Source of the DNA: Nectonema munidae
Taxonomy: Eukaryota; Nematomorpha; Nectonematoida; Nectonematidae
Length of the DNA stretch: 64,000 nt
Assembly: GCA_030549495.1 (NCBI GenBank)
Contig: JAUIRK010000641.1
Span: 186,001-250,000 of the forward strand
Direction of reading: 5' to 3'
Made by a program: the position numbers and the translations under genes. The notes below the pieces were generated by a model. It had not been told where the DNA came from. It ran no database searches and saw only the letters and a program-made list of their open reading frames with translations. Shown piece after piece: positions 36,850 to 49,300 of the stretch. Numbering within the stretch: position 1 is the first letter of the stretch; every line of letters begins with the position of its first letter.

Positions 36850-39800
36850 TAGTTATTTTGATTTTTTAATCTAGAATAGGGTTTCGCAAATGAGAAAATT
36901 GTTCCATAATTAATCGATATATCGACCAACGCTTATCGGCCAATATGAAATATTCGAAAGAATGCATTTATACATTATATAATATATAAAATAATAAAAA
37001 CTGCAAATAGAACAGGGAATTAAAAGCCAATCATTTAGTTATTCAAATTTAAAACAATAAGGAACGTTTGTTTACGATATAGAAAAAGAGATAACTTTAT
37101 AGATGGAAGGTCTTTGCAACAATACTTTAATTACATAGGAGTTTGTATGCTATATAACATATGTGGTAATGAAATTAACTCTAATAAATCAATATCGGTA
37201 AAGTTGACGAAACCAATAATTTTCAGATATATCGGTGCAAATTAAATCTAGATAGTATTTTACTCATTATTGACCAGGACTGAGAAGGCGAATCTGAGGT
37301 TGAACCAGGGAGCCAGATAATTTGAGAGGATGTGGAGATAAGATGATCATATTAAGTCGAGGGGGCTTTAATACAAATTTTTATAGGTCTGGTTGTTAAT
37401 AATTTTATTACTAATATTTGACATCTCTCAATATTCCTATAATAAGCAACTAGTAAATATGGTCTAAAATTGAAATTTACTTTACTATTTGTCTAGTTAA
37501 ATAACGTTCGAACTAACAAACAAATTTACGTAAAACTAACTAGATAATTAACTAGCAAAATCAAACTGAAGTAATTTTTACTATATCAAACGAATTAACA
37601 TTAAAACTATGATAAGAAATGGAGCCTACGACACACGTTTCAAAATAATGGCTTCAGAGTCAGAGTTGGCGGCACAGATTGAATATACTATACCTCCAGA
37701 GGTTGAGTCTAAGCCTAACCTATATCAAGCTAGTTTACAAGCACTGCTGTTGATAATAATAATGATAAACATTTAATATATATCAAAATGAAGTCGTTGA
37801 TATGTATTGAATTCCTTTAATCCAATATAAATAAAATAATGGAATAGAATACATTTTTTGAAGAACATAATAATTACTAATTTAACATATACATAAAAGT
37901 GAATGGCTACTCTAATACCGAATCATAGGACATATCGAGGCTGTGCCGAATGGGAATTTTAACATAGGGGAAAGAAAAAATTTACAAGGTGCCAAAAAAT
38001 TTTTATAAGAAAACATTAAATTTTTTGAGCTCCCCTACCCTCTGGTAACCTTACTGTATGCAGATTATAGTGAGATATAAGATTGTCAGAAAAATAGGAA
38101 GAATTAATGTCTTAGTGAGAAATATTTGATAGATTTATGCATTGTCGATATACATTATAACTGTTTGTTTATAGTCTCAGACGAGAAGTAGAAAGAAATA
38201 GGTGTATTCACGTTTAGAAAAATAATCGCTAGATGGCATCCCTAACGACACTTGTTTCACCATAACGTGCATCCTAGTAATGTTTTGTATAGTTGTGCAA
38301 AAATAATCGACAAGAAAAAAATAAAACTGCATAAAAATTTGTTAGAAAGAATAATTGAAAAATTACCTGTAATTGGATCAACAATGATTTTATAAAATAA
38401 GAAATAATAATTTTAAAGAATAACATAATAATTTTGTATTTAAAACTCTAACCAAAAAAAATATAATAGTACATAAATCAAAAAAATTATTTATCTTATC
38501 CCATTCCAATAGTTTCCAAATATGTAGATGTATTCAATATAACTAATTTAAAGTATTCTAAAATAGAATATCTTTTAATTAAAAAACTATTTTTCAACAT
38601 ATTAAAATTATATAATTACCTATTTCTATATATCAATAAAATATATTTTTAAAATAGAAAATATTCAAAAAATTAAAAAGGGGTAACATTTAAAAATTTA
38701 AGGAGTAGTCCATTTTTAAAGTACTTGATATAAAGTACAAAATATAATTAAAAAAAAATTAAAAAGAAAATAGTAATTTAATTAACTGTCATATTGTCTA
38801 ATATTGTATACTTACTGTATCGACAATGATATAGTGATGGAAGACTGTGGTATACGCATCATGCCACGGGAGACTGATACTGCTCTCAAAATTTTAAATA
38901 GATAGAAAGAAAGAAAGAAAGTTTATTCACAAATTGAAATATATACAGAGAAATTTTGTTTAAACACAAGTTTTTTTGTATTATCAATTTTCAATTAGGG
39001 GGGAAAAAAAAAAAAAAAAAAAAAATAAAACTTACCACGTTGGTATGACGCCTAGGGGGCCGGGAGAAAAAATAACATTTTAAAAATAAATAAATAAAAT
39101 AAAAATTATATATAATATATATATAAAAAAAAAAAAAAAAAAAAAATAAAAAAAAAAAAATTTTATTTTTTTTTAAAAAAAAAAAATGTTTAAAATTTTA
39201 ACAAAAACAAAAATATATATATATATATATATATAAAAAAAAAAATAAATAATATATATATTTAAAAAAATAATATATAAAATATATAATAGATATCAAA
39301 ACGCAATAAACTTAATAAAACAGGTATATAGGTATGGAATATTGGAATAAAGGATATAGTAAACGATTATTACCTTACTATTTATGTCTAAAATATCTTG
39401 ATTAAATTTTTATTGATGATATATTAAGAAAAAGAAATTTTTCTCAAATGGAGGAATACCCTTCTCACATGCACTTTGTAGGCCAATGGCGGGAGAGTAT
39501 GGTAGTTAGATTCTCGATAGTGAATGGAATATCCATTCATAAGAGGTATTGAATATTAATCTTCAATTCGATGATATACTTAAAACAAAAAAAATTATTT
39601 GCCCATTCGTTTTCTTCTTCTTATATTATCAAGAAATTCTTCAACAAAATAAAACCTTTAGTGTATAACATAATTTTTAATAATAATGGAAGATTAGTTT
39701 GTTTATTAGTTCGTTGGTTCCGTAGCAAAGTACTTTCAAACTTTTTAAAATTTTTCTTTTTGACGTTTTTTGTAGAAAGTGAAAAAGTGAGAGAGAAAAA

Positions 39801-39960
39801 AATTATTGTAAAGAAAAAGTGTTCAAAAGAGAAAAAAACTGAAAAATTATATATTTTTATATCTATATATAATATATATTCACAGCATGTATAACATTTT
39901 TTTTTAATAAATATCATCGATACAAGAAAAAAACAAAGAAACCAAAAAGTTCTTATTTTT
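36850..39960. other. Intergenic AT-rich DNA
   Basis: No gene seen. It includes a stretch at 37.96-38.07 kb that resembles 31.23-31.34 kb (CCTCTGGTAA context), a short (GAAA)n tract near 38905-38921, and the low-complexity block listed separately. The two opposing open frames near 39.6-39.9 kb are A/T-run artefacts. Confidence 0.4.
38997..39290. repeat. Low-complexity A and (TA)n block
   Basis: Long A runs alternate with T runs and TATATA tracts, broken by one short GC-rich piece at 39040-39065. It has the same appearance as 9952-10245 and may be poorly resolved sequence. Confidence 0.6.
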
Positions 39961-40620
39961 TTATAAGCCTTGGAACAATATGGACAATTTTGCTATTTTC
40001 ACTATATTTTAGCGTGTAAAATAAATAATTACATTTTTTTCTATTTTTTTGCATATTTATAAAATAGATCTAATATTTAAACATAATACGTTGGTTGGTT
40101 GGTTGGTTGGTTGGTTGGTTGGTTGGAGATATCAAAGCACTTTCAGCCGTAAAGCTATGTACTCGCATTATGCTTAAGATGGTAGTTGTAATCATTTAAC
40201 ATAATACGTTGAAAAAATTAATATTTTTTAAAAAAATTTTAAAAAATTTTAAATTTATAAAATTTTCGATTTTATTATCTCATTTTAAAGGTAATATTAT
40301 ACTGATTATATTTTAATTTTGAATTTTTTAAAATACTTTTTTTTACTCTGAACTTAATAAAATGACAAAATTTACAACTTTGACTTCGTAATTCGATTCA
40401 TTTCAAACAACTTACATATTTGGAATCAACGTACCAAACCCTATAAGAATAGGGTTTTAAATTTTAATTTTTTAAAATTTTAGATTTTTCAGGCCTTTCA
40501 AATGGTCTCAAAATTATGACTTCACATATATTCAACAAATATAATATATATTTGTCTTGCCATAGCTACTTAAACTCACATACACACACAGGCACATCAT
40601 TTGTATAATGCGAGATTCTT
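39961..40620 (+). repeat. Dispersed repeat A, copy 2
   Basis: Same order and orientation of motifs as 11733-12420. It is interrupted at 40091-40126 by nine TTGG units plus about 65 bp of other DNA, after which the repeat resumes with a duplicated AACATAATACGTTG. Confidence 0.7.
40091..40126. repeat. (TTGG)9 microsatellite
   Basis: Nine perfect TTGG units inside dispersed repeat A; copy 1 of that repeat lacks them. Confidence 0.9.
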
Positions 40621-40744
40621 TAAAATATTAATCATATATTTGAAGAAATATTTTTTCATTATGAAGAGTTTTAGGAAACTCTTCTCTGTTATGTAATGAT
40701 ATATTCTCATAACATGTACGGTCGAACGCGCGTAAACAACTTGA

Positions 40745-40925
40745 ATGTCATCTCCAACCTGTATAATAGGATGATTCATCTCCAACCTATACTACGATGG
40801 TTTCTATTCCATGTAAAAATGGGAGACAATGTTCAACTTTCTGTTCATATTTTGGTAGATGTAAGATTTGATATACCTCATTCGGGAAGACGATGTTACA
40901 TAAGTTATTACCTATATCGAATTCA
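40745..40925 (+). repeat. Dispersed repeat B, single inverted copy
   Basis: Reverse complement of the unit at 12655-12935: CATCTCCAACCTATACTACG, GATGTAAGATTTGATATACC, GGGAAGACGATG. It sits just downstream of repeat A, as at the other locus but with opposite relative orientation. Confidence 0.6.
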
Positions 40926-41029
40926 GGAACCCGTAACTTTGGGAACCGGAGTCTTCAACGTCAAAAAGCTCGATCCGGTTATATGACTGAATTAGATCAA
41001 AAGTTATTGCATAAAGAAGGAAGTTTTTG

Positions 41030-42240
41030 ACAGATGCAAAATTAGTGACAGAAATGGAATGCATATTTTGATGTCAACTGCTGATGCTTTTCTACAGAAA
41101 ATCTTATAATAAATCGCACTTCTTTTCAAAGATTAAGAAAAAAGTTTAGAGAAGAAAGAACCCATCATATTAGACAAACTTCCTATTTAAATGGATGCCA
41201 AGATATTATTTTGCATTGGGATGGAAAACTCTTTTTAGAATCAAGCCAATAATTCAATAGGATTGCTATTATAACAACATTTCATGGAAAAGAACAATTG
41301 CTGGAAATTCACAAAATTAAATCAAGCACTGGAGAAAATCAAGCATTAGCAATATATGAAAGAATTAAAAATTGGAATATTTTAGATAAAGTTCAAGCAC
41401 TTTTCTTTGATACAACAGGTCAAAAGAATGGTGTATTCACAATTTTTCAAAAAATGAGCGTGAATTGTTATATTTACCTTGTAAACATTATATTTTTGAG
41501 TTAGTTTTGAAGAGTTGCTTTGATTTACTAATGAAACCCACTTCTGCTCCTAATATGATTCTCTTCAAAAAATTCAGGGAAAATTGGGACGCAATACATC
41601 AAAAAAAGTATATAACAGACAGATAAAATTTCTGATTATGGACGCTAAGAAATTTCTAAATTTCTCAAATATCATCTTATAAGAGATGATTATAAAGAGC
41701 TACCAGAACTCACATTAATATTTATTGGTGAAGTTCATGGCAATGAAATATTATTTTGTAGACCTGACGCCGTCAGCCATGCAAGATGGATGTCCAAAGC
41801 AATTTATGCTTTAAAAATTTTTATGTTTCAAAATGAGTTTAAAATGGATTTGTCACAAATTAACTCTAAGAATATGCGTTTTTTTGCTCTTATCTACATT
41901 CCTGCATGGTTTACTTGTCGTACGTAATGCAATTAAAGCGCCATACCACGACTTCAATTTTATGCTCAAGCTCATAAAGTTTCAGGAAATTAATTTGGAA
42001 ATTAGTCAAGTGACTTTGAATATTTTAAAATTCTTTTAATATTTAAATTCGTTTTCATCTTTTTGGGTGTATTTGGGTATATTTGGGTAAAAAAATGAGG
42101 TTTCAGAAAGAGGAATAAAGCTCATAGAAGATTATCATACTATCCTTACAAATGATGAAAAAACAAAACAAATTGTTCTTCAAAATGTCGCTGAAAAAAG
42201 AAAAAATTATCCAAAATTTACCAAATATTGTTAGATTTTT
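41030..42240 (+). mobile_element. Unclassified transposon-like element, copy 2 (HWDGK/FDTT family), broken
   Basis: Plus-strand pieces parallel copy 1: an RLRKKFREER region near 41.13 kb (copy 1 RSKHREERAAE), ILHWDGKLF near 41.21 kb, KVQALFFDTT near 41.40 kb, LIRDDYKELPELTLIFIGEV near 41.68 kb, and HARWMSKAIYALKIFMF near 41.79 kb. Copy 2 keeps the FDTT section that copy 1 has lost. Frames are interrupted in several places. No terminal repeats were recognised. Confidence 0.55.
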
Positions 42241-43256
42241 TAAAAAAAGGTCAAACTTTCAAAATTAATTTGTTTTAGACGTATAAACATAATTAAATTA
42301 TGGGAGCAACAAAATTAATGATTTTAATTTTTAGTTTATATGTACTTAAGGGTCATCCTAGTGGTTAAGCATAGTTTAATTCCAGAATCTACTCTATGGA
42401 GTTGACTGAAATACAAGATCAAGCTCCAGTTTCTAAAGTGAGAAAGCGTACAGATGCGGATCCAAAACTAAACAATTATATGTATAGCTAGTAAGTATAT
42501 TACATGAGGTCTGTGAGACAAATTCAAGGGCCCACATTTATGCTCAAGACAAATCACTCCATATATATTCAAAATTATGTGACTCGACCCTTTCTTATTC
42601 TGTCAGCAAAGTTTGGTTTCAAAGTTATCACCGTAGCAAACTTCATTGCTAGTTCAAATCTGCAGACCACCCCAGGGCTATTGATTTTGTCTCAAGACTT
42701 CAACTTCCATTCCTAATTATGATTTGTGTCTAGACCATGTGTAAAAGACCATTGTCTCCTTTTGTAATATTTATTTCAATGGGATCTATATTCTCAAGAT
42801 AACAAAAAAAGGTGCTGCTCGTTATGAAATTTAAAAAAATGGATATACTTTTTATACCTCTTACCAAAGTGGTGAATATAAACTTAAATCAATCAATACA
42901 AGTTAAAAGATTTAATATTTTTATCTTAGAGTGCTGAATGTTTTTATTTCTGTTTATAAATAGAGATAGAGTTGGAAAACCGTGTTGCAACATTTATTTT
43001 CCCACTTTGGAATGAAATGCTACTATGTTGGTATAGGCGTTTGTATCGAAATTGTCCGAAAAAACTGACTCATTAGGCAATAGAACCTAGATTCTAGTTC
43101 ATTAGAAAATATGACAAGTTGACTTTTTTTACTTAAAAAGCTTGAAAACAATTATTGGAATATTCTTTTAATTACAAGCTGCGTCAATTTCAATCAATCA
43201 ATCAAATATGGAAATATTTTTTTAATATTTTTATAATTTTTTTTCCTAAAAATAGC
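42241..43256. other. 5' flank of the SMYD5-like gene
   Basis: No further exon, promoter motif or repeat could be supported. A GC-richer patch at 42500-42720 has an open frame of 70 codons without recognisable similarity. Confidence 0.35.
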
Positions 43257-43327
43257 ATGGGGGTTAAAGAGGAACAAATTATTAACGATTTGAACGAAAT
43301 TATCGGCAAAGAACATATTATAATTAA
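43257..43327 (+). CDS. SMYD5: SMYD5-like exon 1
   Basis: Encodes MGVKEEQIINDLNEIIGKE and five more residues, to donor AA|GTAAAC (phase 2). Intron 1 is 286 bp. Confidence 0.7.
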
Positions 43328-46300
43328 GTAAACATTTTATTTATTTTAGTATGAATTTTGTATACTTTTCTTATTCTTAAAAAATACAAGACTTTGCTTC
43401 TAACCGTATTTTTGTCGGATTAACTAAGTTTTAAAATTTTAATAAAATCTTGGTGGTTTTTTTTACTTGACTATTTGGCTCTACTATTTCAAATAGCGTG
43501 AATAAGTAATGAATGGACTTTTATGGTCGACAATTTATTGATTGTCTTAGCTATTAAAATTGTTTATTTTTTCTAAAGGAATCAAATATGAAATGCTGAA
43601 TACGATAATTTAGACACTGTGAAAATGGGAAAGGATTGTTTGCAAGAAGTAAAATATGTCAAGGTGAAGTTTTTATGAAAGACAGCGTTGTGTTCAGTGC
43701 TCCTATTCTTGACAACCGTAACAGACTATTTTTTATTTTTATTTTATAAATGTTCACTTTAGAATTTAGATCCATTTTTATAGGATTTTTAGTACATTTT
43801 TTTCACCAGCTTTTGATATATTTTTACATAGCTAAATAGTTTGAAATTAATCATGGATGGCTAGTTGTTTTTTACAATCCAATTCTATATTTTTATAATT
43901 ACAGTGACAACTCAATATCATAAACTGTTCCTTATCTAGTAGGGCGTAAGTAAGGTTGGTTACATATTGGGTTACAATAACTCAAGGTCTTGGGTTCGAT
44001 CTTGATCTAGCCCCCTTATAGTTTGATACAAGCGGAGCAATTTGTGCCTTCTCGATGAAAATACCTCGCGGTACCTTTCTTTGATCACTTTTAGTGATCA
44101 CCAAAATTTCAAGTTAAGAAATTTGTTCACTTATGCTTTGGTTATAACGGGATTAATTTCACAATGCGTTTATGTTTGGAATACTATATAGAAATTTTCT
44201 TTTAACATCTGCCATCTTATTTAATTATTGTTGTATGCCTATTTCAGGGGATATCTTTGTATGCCTATTTCAGATCTTAATCTGACTTCGACTTCCATCC
44301 CTTTAAAATATTCGACTTCACCTAACTTCGTATCCACAACCCTGGAGTGAATTTCTCGAAGGAAACTATTTTTATGTTTAAATTAATGTAGATTTTTTGA
44401 AACTGAAGTCAAAAGTTTAGTAAATTGAAAAATGTAAGAATGGAAACCTTCACCACCACTGGGTATACGATGGAAGTTTATGATATCATATAATCATATT
44501 TGTTCCTAGAAATGATGCTAATTTATCCTCATTTATTGAAAATGGTTTCCTGCATCATTTTCCATGTATAAACTTGATTTTTCTCACTTACACATACTTG
44601 TGAAAATCTTCTAATTGATTAATATTTTCAGTCACTGAAATTCACTTTATCTTGTCTTTTAACTGAACCTCATGTTAATTCGTACTTTTTTTTAAACTAT
44701 GTAAAATTGTGTTTGTAAGAAAAATGAAGAAAGAAACTTTTATTGGAAGAGATAATAACAATTGATTAAACAATTTCAATAAATTCGGCGAAGTAAATAA
44801 GTAAATAAATCCTAAATTACAAAAATTTAACAATTATTTACAATTCCTAAATTACACAGATTACACAATATTTTTTCCATTATCAGCAGGGTAAAGTCTT
44901 GGTGGCATACCAGAAGGTAAACCTGCTTCTCAATTGGTTCGCCGAATATACTTGCATATATAATTATATAAAGGTAAAGGTACCGTGGGGTGTTTTCATC
45001 GAGAAGGCACAATTGCGCCGCTTGTATCGAACTATGAGAAAATATGCTTGATGCGGGATCGAACCCAAGACCTTGAGTTATCGAAACTCACTACCTAACC
45101 AACTTTACTCCGCCCCCTAAGTATTAATTATAAATAATATACGACCAGGGGGGAAAATAATAAAATTAAAAAATATTGATTTACAATTTATGTATAAAAA
45201 TTTCAATAAAACATTAAAAATTTTGCAAGATAAAATGTCATATACATAAAGTAATCGTGTCATCATTATTCCATTTTAACGGCAATTATTAATCCCAGCA
45301 AACTCGGGTGACCCGGATCACAAAAGATAACTGTGGACTGTGTCTCTAGTTCTTTTTCATGACCAAGTTTAAATCCTAAACTTTTCATATCATTCTTAAT
45401 ATTTTCCATCCAGTTTAGTTTAGGTCTATCTTTCTCTCTTCTACCAAAACTTAATTCTAAAGCACTCTTTATAAGCTCGCCACTATTTCTTCTGAAATCA
45501 TGTCTAAGCCATCTGAGTATTTTGATTTTATAACTTTGTTGATATCATTCACTTCTGTCAAATTTCTAACTTTTTCATATCTTACTTTATCTTCCAACAA
45601 ATCATTATCAACATTCTCATTTCATTTGTTAGTAGTTTTCGTTTATCAGTTTCTTTTAGCTCCCAATTTTGAACTCCATAAATAAAGACAGATCGCACGC
45701 ATGGAGAATAAACCAAGCCTTTCTTTCTAAATGAACTAATAATCCTTTACTCCATTCTAAGAAGTAAAAGAGAGTACCAGTAAAATACTTTCAAATATAA
45801 AAGTAAAAAAGTGAAACAGAATAAAAATACTCTAAGATTGGGATATTTTTTGTTTCTTAAACTTTTGAATTTATTCCACGAACATTTTATTCAGAAATAG
45901 AATAGTAAATGAAAAAAGGTATAGTATATGTGAGATAAGTATACACGTAGAATCTACGTCGTAGATGTTAGATAGAATTATAAATACATTTATATAAACA
46001 GATTTGTCAATCAAATATTTGGAGAAAAATACTCATTAAAAATTGTAATCTGTTGTTTGAACTACTTGTTAACTTTTTTACAATTCATTATTTTTCTTAT
46101 ATTAGATCAAGTAGAATTGACATTTTCAAAAAGTTTAGAAAAGTGTGCTTGTTTTAGAAACTTTATCTTACGTTTTATTTCATTTTGACATATTGCAAAT
46201 TCATCGCCATTCAAACCTTTTTTTGTCTTTTTATGTAATTTGTCTCTTTTTTAATAGGGTTCAGTATTTCTTTTCTCACCTTATAATTAATTTTATGTTT

Positions 46301-49300
46301 GGATTTATTTTTAATAACTTATTATAGTGGACTCATCTTCTTTGAGATAATTGAATTTATCGAGTAACTAAAATTTTATAAGAATCAAAATTCTCTTTAA
46401 ATCAGTCATATCAATTAACACTGCTTATATTTTCAATAAACAAACTTTGTTCAAAAATTCAAAATAATTGGAACTTAAGTAAGGTTCATTCAAAGTTAGA
46501 GACAACAAAATAATGCTATGCTCTGAAATAAAAGTAGGAAAAATAGATTTTATAATTCACAAACTCAAAAGCTCACAGATTAAAAAAATAAAGCAAATAC
46601 TAATGTATTATTATTATCTCTATAACTGTAATTTTTTTCTAAAAAATTGTGTACAGTATCTGTGCTGAGAAGTTTTTCCTAAAACTAAATTGAATACAGG
46701 AAAGTAAAGAATAATTTTTAATGTAAGTCATTTGTTCATAATAGATAAGTTTTTTTAATCGTTTTTGAAATGAGGGAATAATAAAAAATATGTACAAATT
46801 TATTTAATTAATTATATTTATATCTTTTCGATTTCCTTTTTTATACTCGGACAACTCCTGAGATTTTAAAGATTAGGAAATATAGGTAACTAAATACAAG
46901 AATTAAAACCAACAAATAAAAGAAATGCAATGCAGGAAAAAATGATTTTATGCGATTTAAAATAAATCCATATATATCAGCAACGGTACTACTTTTTAAA
47001 GACAAAAAAAGTTAAAATAAGATCAGCAAAAGAAAATGCATGAAAGTTGAAACTAGAATGAACTTTAATAAGATTTGAAGCCAAGTAACTTTTGGTCTCA
47101 TAACCAGATGTAATTGCATCATTTAATAAGTTCGCTATTCATGAGAGTTCCACATATATTCTTGTTCCGATTTTTCAAGTATAAACTTTGATATTTTCTT
47201 CTTAGGATGTAAATACTTATTAATTTTTTTTCACACATCTTTAGTATTCCTGCATTCGTCAAAAGAAGAGAGTTTTATTTCATTGCGAAGTGAAATAAAA
47301 TTAACTTGAAAATAAAATCTTATAATTTTAACCTTTTATCGTACTTTTAAAAATCGTATCGCTTTTTTTCAATTAGTTTTAGAATATCTGTACTCATCCA
47401 ATATTTGGAAGAGTGTTTATATTTTTACCCGTGAGTTGAGTACATTTCAATTGTAGACGAGATTAGATCAATCAAATTTGAAAAATGTTTGGTCCCTCTG
47501 TTTGAATATAAACAAACTTTTCTAAGTCATAATTAGCAATGTTTTCTGCGAATTGACGTTTATTAAATCTTTTGTTCATTAGAAATAAAGGTAGAGAGAT
47601 TTTATATATTTTTTAGTGACAAATGTAGTTTTTAGTAGTTTATCTTGGCTAAAATAAATGTATAAGAATATATTTTATTTCTTGAATAAATAATTCCTAA
47701 AATATTTTAGATAAACAAAATCTTTGAGTATTTTTAGTACCATTTTGAAATTGCTTAGTGCCTCGAGCAGTGCTAAAGGTGTTCAAATTAGCAATGTGGA
47801 AGTAGGCTATCTATTTTTGATTTTTGTTTTCGAAAAACACCAATTTATCATCTTTAAAATTGAGCTAGTATTAGTTAATTGTATCTAATTTGTAGTGCTC
47901 ATATTTTTATATTTAGCTGATCCATGCACTTACTGTGCACACTGTTCATCTTCTATACTTTCTCCTCAGTATTATTTCAAAGGCACTTGGAAAAACCTTC
48001 GAGATGTTGATAAAGATTTGATTGTGGTATGCATTCCCTGTTATATAAATATATTTTTTTAAGAATCCAATAGGGATTGGTTTAATCTCATAATAAATGA
48101 AAAATTTCTATACGCCAACAGAGAATCTGTTAACATCAGTCTTATATATCCAATAGTCCCTCTAAGATACGACTAACCTTTGTAAAAATTTCTTACAGTT
48201 GTGTTTGAGACAGAAAGTCTTTAAGCAATTTGACGTTAAACGTCAATGGATGTTTTATATAAAAATTAAAAAAATACATTATCTTATTTTCCGTGATCTG
48301 TGGATGAAAGAAAGAAGAATGGGTGTTATTTTGGAAAATATTCCAAATAAGGAAAAAACCTCTAATTTCATATAGAGTTAAACTCTTATAATATTTTAAT
48401 TAATGATAATTGTAATAAAACAAATGGAGTAAATTTTAGGCAGCTTTTATTAACAAAATTGATTCTTAGTTTAAAACACACAATATTGGATTTACTTGCG
48501 ACACCATTATGTAATAGGTTGTAGCAGCAGTAAGATTAGAATGAAAAATAAAGCAAGGAGAAAATTCATAAAATAAAATAACCCGACATTCACCTCTTTC
48601 TCTGAATTTAAACATCCCTCTACAAATTTCGTTTCTTAGGAGCACCGAGCTGTCGGTTAGATCTACGAACTTGATCAGTGGGTTTAGAAGTTTTCTGTGG
48701 TTCTGTTTTGTTGTCAAAGTCATTTTCCATATCCTTTATCGAACAAGGAGGAACTTCTAGAATATTTCCTAAACTTTCAGGGTTTGTTGCTTCGTTCTTT
48801 TTTTGAAGACCTACGCAAGTTCTTTCGGTTCACTCTGGATGTTATTTCTTCCACTATGAGGGCAAAATGACGGATAGACACTGTTTGTTTCCTACCATTA
48901 TTATACCGAATAAGACATATTCAGTATTGGTATGGAGCAGCTCAACCTCATCGACTACAGGATGACTCTTTTTCGTACCAATGTTTTTTTTTATGTAGAA
49001 CAGGACTTGAATTCGGATTTATTGCACCGATTCCGGTAAAATTTAATTTCATGAATTTTTTTTGACAATTACTAGATATATGTACTTTAATTCCATATAA
49101 AAAAATTATAAAAAAAACTTCCAACAAAATCCCAAAATTTCCTTCTTAGGTTCGGGTCATTGACCTCACCCTCAGGTCATGCCTCCACGACCATCAAACT
49201 CAGAATTCAAAATATGTGTGATGTTTATAAAAAAAATTCAAAACCTTTTTTTATCATAAAAAAATGACGCAAAGGTGGAAAAATCTGCAAAAATGTTGTC

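Noticed and set aside
39571-39917. Two opposing open frames of about 100 codons
   Set aside because: Both are Lys/Phe/Ile-rich readings of A/T runs and mirror each other. No conserved motif or splice context.
42504-42716. Open frame just upstream of the SMYD5-like gene considered as a 5' exon
   Set aside because: No similarity to SMYD N-termini, and exon 1 at 43257 already gives a normal-length N-terminus in phase.
43942-45117. A and B boxes considered as functional tRNA genes
   Set aside because: No complete cloverleaf or proper acceptor stem. Two similar copies with a shared non-tRNA body mark them as SINEs.
48840-49040. GC-richer patch in SMYD5-like intron 3 considered as an extra exon
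   Set aside because: Exons 3 and 4 already join in phase at the position expected from human SMYD5, and the patch has no SMYD similarity.
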